DNA from: Bacteroidales bacterium
Lineage (GTDB): Bacteria; Bacteroidota; Bacteroidia; Bacteroidales; VadinHA17
Direction: 5' to 3'
Assembly (NCBI GenBank): GCA_025455395.1
Contig: JALOMO010000012.1
Span: 1 to 42,076, forward strand
DNA: 42,076 nt
The notes below the pieces were generated by a model. The model was not told the DNA's origin. It worked only from the letters and a program-made list of their open reading frames with translations, and ran no database searches. The position numbers were made by a program, and so were the translations under genes. This document shows positions 22,949 through 30,100 of this stretch, piece by piece (the first letter of the stretch is position 1; each line of letters begins with the position of its first letter).

Positions 22949-24913
22949 ATGCTTGTATATACTATTAAAGAGTTATGTCGCACATGCTACACATGTGTGA
23001 GAGAGTGCCCTGCACGTGCAATACGTATTGTCGGGGGTCAGGCTGAGGTGATTACCGAGCGGTGCATCGCATGCGGCAACTGCACCAAGGTATGCAGCCA
23101 GGGTGCAAAGGTTTTTACCAACACTATTGATCATGTCAGCAAGCTGCTTGAAAAACAGGGCAAAGTAGCGGCAATCGTTGCACCAAGTTTCCCGGCAGAG
23201 TTTTTTGACTTTGATGATCACAGGCTGATTGTTGGCATGATCAGGGCACTTGGCTTCAGCCATGTGGCAGAGGTCTCTTTCGGTGCTGACCTTGTGGCGC
23301 ACCGATACCGCGATATGATCAACAGCGCTGAAGGAAAGAACTATATCTCTTCTGACTGTCCTGCTATTGTCAGTTTCATAAGATTTTACCATCCTGATCT
23401 TACAGATAACCTCATGCCTGTTGTCTCTCCCATGGTTGCTATGTCCAGGGTAATGAGGAAGAAGTATGGAGAAGACATCTCAGTGGTATTCATCGGCCCC
23501 TGCGTTGCGAAAAAGTCTGAAAACCCGGAGGTAGATGCCGCGATCACCTTTCTCGAGTTAAGGGAGATGATCGATGCAGCAGGTATCACTCCCGGTTCTG
23601 TCACACCTTCAGAGTTTGACCCGCCTCTCGGCGGACGGGGTGCTATCTTCCCGGTTACCAGAGGGCTGCTGCAGACTGCCGGAGTAAATGATGATGCCAT
23701 AAGCGGGAATATAATTGCTGCTGAAGGAAGGATTGACTTTCAGGAGGCCATCAAGGAGTTTGAGGAGGGTATGATAGGAGGCCAGCATCTTGAACTGCTC
23801 TGTTGTGAGGGTTGTATAATGGGTCCTGGGATGAGCAAGGGGGGCAAACAGTACAACAGGAGAGCCCTTGTAAGCAGTTATGCTCAGCAGAAGATGGACG
23901 GGCTTGACATGAATGATTGGAAAAAAAACCTTGAGACATATGACCGGCTTGACCTTTCAGTCCGTTTCCGGCCGGAGGATATGCGCAGGCATCTGCCTGA
24001 AGAGGAGGAGGTCAACAGAGTCCTTGCATCTATGGGTAAGGTTACGGCGAAGGATCACCTCGACTGCGGTGCGTGCGGCTACGAAACATGTCTTGAACAT
24101 GCAACTGCTATTGTCAAGGGACTTGCTGAAGAGGAGATGTGTCTCCCTTATACCATCGAAAAACTGCATCGCTCCGTCAAAGACCTGGCACTATCAAATG
24201 CCAAGCTTACAACAATGCAGAATGCCCTCAAGCAATCGGAGAAGCTCGCCCACATGGGACAACTGTCGGCAGGTATAGCCCATGAGCTTAATAATCCGCT
24301 TGGAGTGGTAATTATGTACAGCAACATATTGCTGGATGAGTGCACTCCCGACAATCCTGTCAGAGAGGATCTGGTGCTGATAGCCGAACAGGCTGCACGA
24401 TGTAAGAAGATTGTTGCCGGTCTGCTCAATTTCGCGAGGAAAAACCAGGTTAACCATCAGTATATTGACATCAGAAAGCTCACAGAGAGCAGCGTGGCAG
24501 GTGTGGTCTTCCCTGAAAACATTAATACGGTAATAGTCGACCGCACAACAAACCCTGATGCTTCAATTGATGCAGAACAGATGACACAGGTGCTTACCAA
24601 CCTTTTCAGGAATGCTATCGATGCAATGCCCGATGGAGGTACACTCGAGATTTGCCTTGAGGATACTGTCAGTGACGTCATCTTCAACGTTACAGATAGC
24701 GGCACAGGAATCAGGGAAGAAGACAAGCCAAAAATATTTGAACCCTTCTTTACCACCAAGGGAATAGGAAAGGGTACCGGTCTTGGCCTGGCAACAACCT
24801 ACGGAATAGTTAAGATGCACAAGGGACAGATAACCGTGGAGACAAATGCTGATCCCGGAAAGGGAACCACAGGAACAAAGTTCAGGATAATATTGCCGAG
24901 AAGGCCTGAGTAA
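22949..24913 (+). CDS. [FeFe]-hydrogenase-derived sensor histidine kinase
   Basis: This 654-residue protein fuses a hydrogenase-like sensor to a kinase. Order: 2x[4Fe-4S] ferredoxin ([11 protein letters not shown] at 10-20 and [11 protein letters not shown] at 39-49), a hydrogenase-like H-cluster domain (about 72-330), a [4Fe-4S] domain (CGACGYETC ... EMC, 373-398), a coiled linker, HisKA with phospho-acceptor His445 ([11 protein letters not shown]), and an ATPase domain with N box ([16 protein letters not shown]), DSGTGI, EPFFTTK and [11 protein letters not shown]. The H-cluster motifs are L1 SSDCPAI, L2 GPCVAKKSE and L3 LLCCEGC, with all four Cys available but Asp where catalytic enzymes have the proton-transfer Cys. 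It is the paralogue of the PAS sensor on the other side of the promoter. Receivers for its phosphate follow directly. Confidence 0.9.
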   Translation: MLVYTIKELCRTCYTCVRECPARAIRIVGGQAEVITERCIACGNCTKVCSQGAKVFTNTIDHVSKLLEKQGKVAAIVAPSFPAEFFDFDDHRLIVGMIRALGFSHVAEVSFGADLVAHRYRDMINSAEGKNYISSDCPAIVSFIRFYHPDLTDNLMPVVSPMVAMSRVMRKKYGEDISVVFIGPCVAKKSENPEVDAAITFLELREMIDAAGITPGSVTPSEFDPPLGGRGAIFPVTRGLLQTAGVNDDAISGNIIAAEGRIDFQEAIKEFEEGMIGGQHLELLCCEGCIMGPGMSKGGKQYNRRALVSSYAQQKMDGLDMNDWKKNLETYDRLDLSVRFRPEDMRRHLPEEEEVNRVLASMGKVTAKDHLDCGACGYETCLEHATAIVKGLAEEEMCLPYTIEKLHRSVKDLALSNAKLTTMQNALKQSEKLAHMGQLSAGIAHELNNPLGVVIMYSNILLDECTPDNPVREDLVLIAEQAARCKKIVAGLLNFARKNQVNHQYIDIRKLTESSVAGVVFPENINTVIVDRTTNPDASIDAEQMTQVLTNLFRNAIDAMPDGGTLEICLEDTVSDVIFNVTDSGTGIREEDKPKIFEPFFTTKGIGKGTGLGLATTYGIVKMHKGQITVETNADPGKGTTGTKFRIILPRRPE

Positions 24914-24973
24914 GTTCTAATATTTATCATTTATAATAGTTGATAATGAGTTAATTTTAATATTTGTTGATTA

Positions 24974-25369
24974 ATGAGCAATAAGAAATACACGGTCCTG
25001 GTTGCTGACGATGATCCGGATTATCTCTTTCAGGTGGCTTATCACCTCAGGAATTGCGGATATGAGGTCATGGCTGTTGAGAGTCAGGCGGAAGCAGAGC
25101 AGGTCTTTTCGAAGATGAAGCCTGACATTGCTCTCTTTGACCTTATGATGGAGAGCGATGACAGTGGTTTCATTCTTAGCTACAAACTCAAGAGACTCTA
25201 TCCCGATGTGCCGGTGATACTGGCTACTGCTGTTGCCCGTGAGACAGGTGTAACCTTTGGTCTCAGCAGCGAACAGGAGCGCGACTGGATAAGGGCTGAC
25301 CTGTACCTGGAAAAAGGTGTCAGGCCTGAGCAGCTTGACCAGGCTATAAAAAAACTGTTGAAAATATAA
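24974..25369 (+). CDS. Single-domain CheY-like response regulator
   Basis: This 131-residue protein is a receiver domain alone: acidic pocket DDD (12-14), phospho-acceptor Asp56 (LFDLMM), the conserved small/hydroxy position in LATAVA, and the Lys in YLEKGV. There is no DNA-binding output. It lies 60 nt after the hydrogenase-like kinase and 2 nt before a receiver/kinase hybrid, so it probably carries phosphate between them. Its insertion after beta-4 (ARETGVTFGLSSEQERDWIRADLY) is longer than in CheY. Confidence 0.87.
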   Translation: MSNKKYTVLVADDDPDYLFQVAYHLRNCGYEVMAVESQAEAEQVFSKMKPDIALFDLMMESDDSGFILSYKLKRLYPDVPVILATAVARETGVTFGLSSEQERDWIRADLYLEKGVRPEQLDQAIKKLLKI

Positions 25370-25371
25370 CC

Positions 25372-26517
25372 ATGGCACAGCTGAAAGTACTGGTTGTTGA
25401 TGATGAGCCCGGAATAAGGTCGGGGGTCTCAAGGATACTCCGTACCTTTCATGTCACTTATCCCTTCATGGATGAGGATTATACATTTGAGGTACTGGAG
25501 GCAGCAACGGGTGAGGAGGGAATAGAAATCATTGACAGGGAGATGCCTGACATCCTGTTGCTTGATAATAAACTTCCTGGAATACAGGGTGTTGAGGTTC
25601 TGGAATATGTTCGCAAAAAGAGTTATGACATTGTGGTGGCTATGATCACATCGTATGCCTCACTCGATGTTGCAGTAAAAGCACATAATGACGGAGCAAT
25701 AGATTTCATCCCCAAGCCGTTCACTCCGCAGGAGCTTAAAGCCTCCATTGAGCAGATAACCAAGCAGCAGTATCTCAGGAGGATAACACACAAGCTCAAG
25801 GTGGAGGGAAGAAAGGTTAGGTTTCAGTTCCTGTCAGTGCTTTCACATGAACTGAAAGCTCCGTTGAATGCCATTGAGGGATATCTCAGAATGATGCAGG
25901 AAAGACAGATGGGAGACTCGATGCAGGAGTATGCCTCTGCCATAGACAGGTCGCTGCAACGTATTGAGGGAATGCGAAACCTGATCATGGATCTGCTTGA
26001 CTTTACAAAAGTGAGTTTCGAGAGACAGGTGGAGAAGATGCAGGAGATTGACCTCCGGGAGATGGCATCCCTGGCAGTGATTACCGTCAGCCCTTATGCC
26101 ATTCACAAGGATATACACTTTGTTACTGACATTAGTGGTTGCGGTAAGATTTGGGCAGACCCTAATGATTTTGAGATAATATTCAACAACCTTGTATCAA
26201 ATGCTGTAAAGTATAACAAGCCTGGAGGCACTGTAACCATCAGTGTCAGCTGTGACGATAGTGATTTTAAGCTCTCGGTTGAAGATACAGGAATTGGCAT
26301 GAACACCGATGAGTGCGGGATGCTCTTTGAAGCCTTCTCGAGAATAAAGAATGACAAGACCAGGAATATCAGCGGAAGCGGGCTTGGCCTCTCAATCGTT
26401 AAAAAGGTTGTCGAGCTCTATCATGGTATCATTAATGTGGAGAGCGTTCCGGATAAAGGATCGGTTTTCAGTGTTATAATTCCAAAAGTTCAGGTTACCC
26501 ACAAAAAGGCAGAATAA
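25372..26517 (+). CDS. Receiver-histidine kinase hybrid (REC-HisKA-HATPase)
   Basis: This 381-residue cytoplasmic protein has an N-terminal receiver (DDE at 10-12, Asp65 in LLLDNKLPG, Thr/Ser in MITSYAS, Lys115 in IPKPF), then HisKA with His159 (FLSVLSHELKAPLNAIEGY), then HATPase with NNLVSNAVKYNKPGG, DTGIGM and GSGLGLSIVKK. It has no sensory or membrane domain, so its input must be its own receiver. It probably lies downstream of the hydrogenase-like kinase in a relay. Its stop shares one base with the rex start (TAATG). No DNA-binding response regulator is encoded nearby, so the final target is unknown. Confidence 0.88.
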   Translation: MAQLKVLVVDDEPGIRSGVSRILRTFHVTYPFMDEDYTFEVLEAATGEEGIEIIDREMPDILLLDNKLPGIQGVEVLEYVRKKSYDIVVAMITSYASLDVAVKAHNDGAIDFIPKPFTPQELKASIEQITKQQYLRRITHKLKVEGRKVRFQFLSVLSHELKAPLNAIEGYLRMMQERQMGDSMQEYASAIDRSLQRIEGMRNLIMDLLDFTKVSFERQVEKMQEIDLREMASLAVITVSPYAIHKDIHFVTDISGCGKIWADPNDFEIIFNNLVSNAVKYNKPGGTVTISVSCDDSDFKLSVEDTGIGMNTDECGMLFEAFSRIKNDKTRNISGSGLGLSIVKKVVELYHGIINVESVPDKGSVFSVIIPKVQVTHKKAE

Positions 26518-27140
26518 TGAAAAAACTACCAGGTAAAACCGTTGAGCGCCTCAGTGAATACAGGCGCGCCCTTTTAGGGTCATTCGCAGAGAAGAGAAGT
26601 TATATTTTTTCGCATGAGCTGGCTGCACTGTTGCACATCACAGCCGTACAGGTCAGACGCGACCTGATGCTTATAGGTTATGGAAGCGTTATGCGCAAGG
26701 GATATGATATCAGGGAACTGATAAAGACAATCGGTGAGATCATTGATGCCCCGAGCGGTCTTAATGTGGCTATCATCGGCATGGGAAACCTTGGCAGGGC
26801 AATAACAGGGTATTTCATGGGTAAGAGGACCAAGCTGAATGTAGTGGCTGCCTTTGACATTGACCCGCAGAAGGTTGACAAGGTTGTGTCGGGTGTTAAA
26901 TGTTATCATTTTGACAGTTTCAAGAGGTTAAGGAATGAACTGGATATTAGTATCGGGATTCTGACCGTACCTCCTGACCAGGGAAAGACCGTTGCTGCCC
27001 AGCTCGTAAGCCACGGCGTCAAGGGTATCCTGAACTTTACGACGGTGTCGCTTAACGTACCTGAAAATGTCTATCTCGAGGAGTTTGATATGATAACGTC
27101 TATTGAGAAAGTTGCATACTTTGTCAAGGAGAACCAGTAG
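26517..27140 (+). CDS. rex: Redox-sensing transcriptional repressor Rex
   Basis: This 207-residue protein has the Rex architecture: a winged-helix N-terminus (LSEYRRALLGSF ... SHELAALLHITAVQVRRDLMLIGYGSVMRKGYDI) and a Rossmann domain beginning NVAIIGMGNLGRAITGYF, which binds NADH or NAD+. Rex binds operators like TTGTTA-N6-TAACAA when NADH/NAD+ is low and releases them when NADH accumulates. Two such operators sit at the hydC promoter 8 kb upstream, so the operon is probably autoregulated. The gene overlaps the previous stop by one base and is followed after 12 nt by a RibF-like gene. Confidence 0.95.
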   Translation: MKKLPGKTVERLSEYRRALLGSFAEKRSYIFSHELAALLHITAVQVRRDLMLIGYGSVMRKGYDIRELIKTIGEIIDAPSGLNVAIIGMGNLGRAITGYFMGKRTKLNVVAAFDIDPQKVDKVVSGVKCYHFDSFKRLRNELDISIGILTVPPDQGKTVAAQLVSHGVKGILNFTTVSLNVPENVYLEEFDMITSIEKVAYFVKENQ

Positions 27141-27152
27141 AGCAGGCTGTTA

Positions 27153-28064
27153 ATGAGGATTTTCAGGAGTTTTGAAGAGGCAGCAGCAATCCCTTCACCG
27201 GTAATAACAACCGGGACATTTGACGGAGTACATATAGGTCATAAGACAATTCTTCGCAGGCTTAAGAATCTCGCCTCCCTCTATGGCGGCGAATCAGCCC
27301 TTATAACATTTCACCCCCATCCGCGTGCAGTGCTGTACCCTGAAACCGTTGGCAGGGGTCTGAAACTTATCTGCTCACAGGAAGAGAAGACAGAACTCCT
27401 GAGAAAGGCAGGTCTTGATAATCTGATCATAATTGATTTTACAAGGGAGTTTTCGCATATCACGGGGGAGGAATTTGTCAGGGATATACTCTGTGGCATC
27501 ATGAAGGCTAAGGTCATTGTGGTAGGGCAAAATCACCATTTCGGGTTCAACCAGGAGGGTGACTATCGTAAATTGTGGCAATGGAGGGGTCTCTACAGGT
27601 TTGAAGCAGAGGAGATACCGATGCAGGAGGTACAGAATGAGACCGTCAGCTCAACACGGATACGTCAGGCATTATCGGAGGGATATATTCAGAGAGCAAA
27701 CGCATACCTTGACCATTTTTATATTATAATAGGTGTTCTGTCAGCTGAGAAGGCCGCTTTTTCCAACGAGGTGCCTATGTTCAGAGTACCTGTCTCTGAG
27801 ATTACGAAGCTCGTTCCTCCACCCGGATTGTATGCGGTCTCCTGTGCTGCCGACACTTACTATTCAAGGGGTATGGTTTACATCCCCGGCATCGGTACTG
27901 ACCTCCCTGAGGTATGGCTGCATCCTGAGAATTATGAAGATGACCTCCCCGGTAAAAGGATAACCCTGTTCTTCCATAAGCGTCTTTCAGCCTACGCGCC
28001 TGATAAAAAAGCCGGGGGATTCCTTTCCGATGGTCTTGAGGAGATGAAGGAGCTTATTTTTTGA
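27153..28064 (+). CDS. RibF-like FAD synthetase family protein with degenerate riboflavin kinase domain
   Basis: The N-terminal nucleotidyltransferase half is well preserved: TTGTFDGVHIGHKTIL (21-36), LITFHPHPRAVL, IDFTREFSHITGEEFV, VVVGQNHHFGFNQEGDY and VSSTRIRQAL. These are features of the FAD synthetase domain of RibF. The C-terminal half aligns in length with riboflavin kinase (GLYAVSC ... GMVYIPGIGTDLPEVWLHPENYEDDLPGKRITLFFHKRLS) but lacks the GxxxGRxxGFPTAN segment that binds substrate and metal, having instead GVLSAEKAAFSNEVPMFRVPVSEI. It is therefore probably not a normal bifunctional RibF. It lies in the Rex/hydrogenase operon, whose HydB needs FMN, and may be a specialised flavin-handling paralogue (inference). 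Confidence 0.78.
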   Translation: MRIFRSFEEAAAIPSPVITTGTFDGVHIGHKTILRRLKNLASLYGGESALITFHPHPRAVLYPETVGRGLKLICSQEEKTELLRKAGLDNLIIIDFTREFSHITGEEFVRDILCGIMKAKVIVVGQNHHFGFNQEGDYRKLWQWRGLYRFEAEEIPMQEVQNETVSSTRIRQALSEGYIQRANAYLDHFYIIIGVLSAEKAAFSNEVPMFRVPVSEITKLVPPPGLYAVSCAADTYYSRGMVYIPGIGTDLPEVWLHPENYEDDLPGKRITLFFHKRLSAYAPDKKAGGFLSDGLEEMKELIF

Positions 28065-28096
28065 GTTAAATCATATATCCTGAGAATCCTAATAGC

Positions 28097-28104
28097 TATC
28101 TTTG
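28097..28104 (+). promoter_or_regulatory. Candidate -7 box upstream of hydG
   Basis: TATCTTTG matches the TAnnTTTG consensus exactly and lies 38 nt before the hydG start. No TTG occurs at the right distance upstream, so this is a partial promoter match. It suggests that hydG and the following regulator can be transcribed separately from the hydCBA operon. Confidence 0.35.
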
Positions 28105-28142
28105 TATGATAGTTTGAGGGGAATAAATTTAAAAGTTCTATA

Positions 28143-29564
28143 ATGAAATTTAATCCGGAAAAGTGTGCTGTCCCGGACCTCCGGATGGAGCCATTTATTG
28201 ATCCTGCAGAGATATGGTCTCACCTGAACGGCGCTCTGCCCGACAGGAGCAGGGTAAGGGAGATAATAGCCAAATCGCTCTCCAAGGAACGCCTCACTCT
28301 CTCTGAGACAGCCGTGCTTATCAATGCCGGCCCGGATCTGGTTGAGGAGATAAAAGAGGGAGCAAGGGAGCTTAAGAAAAAAGTGTATGGCAACAGAATT
28401 GTATTGTTTGCACCGCTCTACATAGGCAATAAATGCAGCAATAACTGCACATATTGCGGGTTCAGGGTTACCAACACATCCGCAAAGAGAAAGACACTTA
28501 GTGATGAGGAGATCATTGATGAGGTTGAGGCTCTGGAGGACAACGGGCAGAAAAGACTGATACTTGTTTACGGTGAGCATCCGGAATATAACCCGGATTA
28601 CATTGCTCATACTGTTAAGCTTGTTTATTCAGTAAAGAAAGGAAGGGGGGAGATACGCAGGGTAAATATCAATGCTGCACCGCTCGATATCGACGGATTC
28701 CGTATCGTAGGAAGATCAGGCATCGGGACCTTTCAGATTTTTCAGGAGACATACGACCCTGAGGCTTATAAGTTATATCACCTGGGGGGCAGGAAAAAAG
28801 ACTATGCCTGGAGACTCACTGCCCTTGACAGGGCGCAGGAAGCCGGCATAGATGATGTTGGTATAGGAGCTCTCTTTGGTCTTTACGACTGGCGGTTTGA
28901 GGTTATGGGGCTGGTCCGCCATACCAATCACCTCGAGGCATGTTACAATGTCGGTCCTCATACAATCTCCTTCCCGAGGATCAAGGATGCCTCAGCGCTT
29001 AACATGAACGGCCGGTACCAGGTAAACGATGAGGATTTCAAGAAGCTGATTGCCATTCTCCGGCTTGCAGTGCCTTACACGGGTCTTATACTGACAGCCC
29101 GTGAGACCCCTGATGTGAGGTCAGAGACAATGGCTTTCGGTGTATCACAGATAGATGGCGGAACCAAGATTGAGCTCGGAGGTTATTCTGCATCACGGAA
29201 TGAGGAGCAGAACCTGAACCGCGAACAATTCAGGATAAGTGATGAGAGATCACTGGCGGAAGTAATTGATGAACTGATCGACAATGATTACATGCCTTCA
29301 TTCTGCACTGCCTGCTACCGCCTCGGACGAACTGGTGAACATTTCATGGAATTCTCAGTCCCGGGATTCATTAAACGCTATTGTACTCCTAACGCAGTTC
29401 TTACACTTGCAGAGTATATCGTTGATTATGCTTCTCCTGAGCTTGCCGAGAAGGGCTGGAGGGCAATTGAGAAGAACATGACGGCTCTTGATGAGAACCT
29501 GAGGGAAAGTGTAAGGAATAAAATTGACCGTATCAGGAACGGAGAAAGAGATCTTTACTACTAA
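28143..29564 (+). CDS. hydG: HydG: radical SAM tyrosine lyase for H-cluster assembly
   Basis: This 473-residue maturase cleaves tyrosine to supply CO and CN- for the diiron subcluster. The radical SAM CX3CX2C motif is CSNNCTYC (about 98-105), followed by the ThiH-like barrel. The C-terminal auxiliary cluster site is present (CTACYRLGRTGEHF ... KRYCTPNAVLTLAEYIVDY), giving the CX2CX22-type ligands required for the dangler iron. The length is typical. Its presence shows that the organism builds genuine H-clusters, which supports cofactor loading of HydA and perhaps of the sensors despite their altered motifs. It is 78 nt downstream of the RibF-like gene. Confidence 0.95.
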   Translation: MKFNPEKCAVPDLRMEPFIDPAEIWSHLNGALPDRSRVREIIAKSLSKERLTLSETAVLINAGPDLVEEIKEGARELKKKVYGNRIVLFAPLYIGNKCSNNCTYCGFRVTNTSAKRKTLSDEEIIDEVEALEDNGQKRLILVYGEHPEYNPDYIAHTVKLVYSVKKGRGEIRRVNINAAPLDIDGFRIVGRSGIGTFQIFQETYDPEAYKLYHLGGRKKDYAWRLTALDRAQEAGIDDVGIGALFGLYDWRFEVMGLVRHTNHLEACYNVGPHTISFPRIKDASALNMNGRYQVNDEDFKKLIAILRLAVPYTGLILTARETPDVRSETMAFGVSQIDGGTKIELGGYSASRNEEQNLNREQFRISDERSLAEVIDELIDNDYMPSFCTACYRLGRTGEHFMEFSVPGFIKRYCTPNAVLTLAEYIVDYASPELAEKGWRAIEKNMTALDENLRESVRNKIDRIRNGERDLYY

Positions 29565-29575
29565 CATGACTGGAT

Positions 29576-30100
29576 ATGGTAAGAGTATTAGGTATTAAGA
29601 TCATTGACAGGATTAAAGAAGCCGGGCTTCTGCAAAAAATACTGTCGGAACATGCCGGTGTCATAAGCACCCGTTTTGGATTTCATGAATTGAGCGATGA
29701 AATATGCAGCCGTGAAGGATTTATAATTATACATCTTGCGGGCGACAATGATGAGTGCGATATGCTGGCAGCAAAGCTCAAGAAGGCAGAGGGCTTAATA
29801 ACAAGAGAGATGGCTTTTTCTCATGGCCTCTCTGATGCCCCTGCCGAGTGCAATGGTGTTACATTGCTTGGAATTCTCGTGCCAAAGCGTGATGACCTGG
29901 GGATACATGTCCAGAAAATTTTTACCACTTTCGGTTGTATCATACGCACACGACTCGGGGTAAATGAGGTTTACTTTGGTGAATCAGCAGGCCTGATTAT
30001 TCTTGAGCTGGCAGGTGACAGAAGACAGTTCATCTCGCTCGAGAGCAGTCTGCGCGAGATAGAGGATATCGCTATAGGTCGTATCTGCTTTCCTGCCTGA
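29576..30100 (+). CDS. Tandem-duplicated TM1266-like iron-only hydrogenase system regulator
   Basis: This 174-residue protein is two copies of an ACT-like ferredoxin-fold domain. The first (about 3-82, VLGIKIIDRIKEAGLLQKILSEHAGVISTRFGFHE ... FIIIHLAGDNDE) and second (about 94-172, LLGILVPKRDDLGIHVQKIFTTFGCIIRTRLGVNE ... LIILELAGDRRQ) align along their length. Known TM1266-type proteins are single domains of about 80-90 residues linked to HydE/F/G genes. No DNA-binding domain is present, and the ligand is unknown. Its 3' end overlaps that of the convergent M14 peptidase by 29 nt (30072-30100). Confidence 0.78.
   Translation: MVRVLGIKIIDRIKEAGLLQKILSEHAGVISTRFGFHELSDEICSREGFIIIHLAGDNDECDMLAAKLKKAEGLITREMAFSHGLSDAPAECNGVTLLGILVPKRDDLGIHVQKIFTTFGCIIRTRLGVNEVYFGESAGLIILELAGDRRQFISLESSLREIEDIAIGRICFPA

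Noticed and set aside
24924-24946. TTATCA / TGATAA inverted repeat between the kinase and receiver genes
   Set aside because: Six-base arms with an 11-nt AT-rich loop are expected by chance in such sequence, and no promoter or U tract accompanies them.
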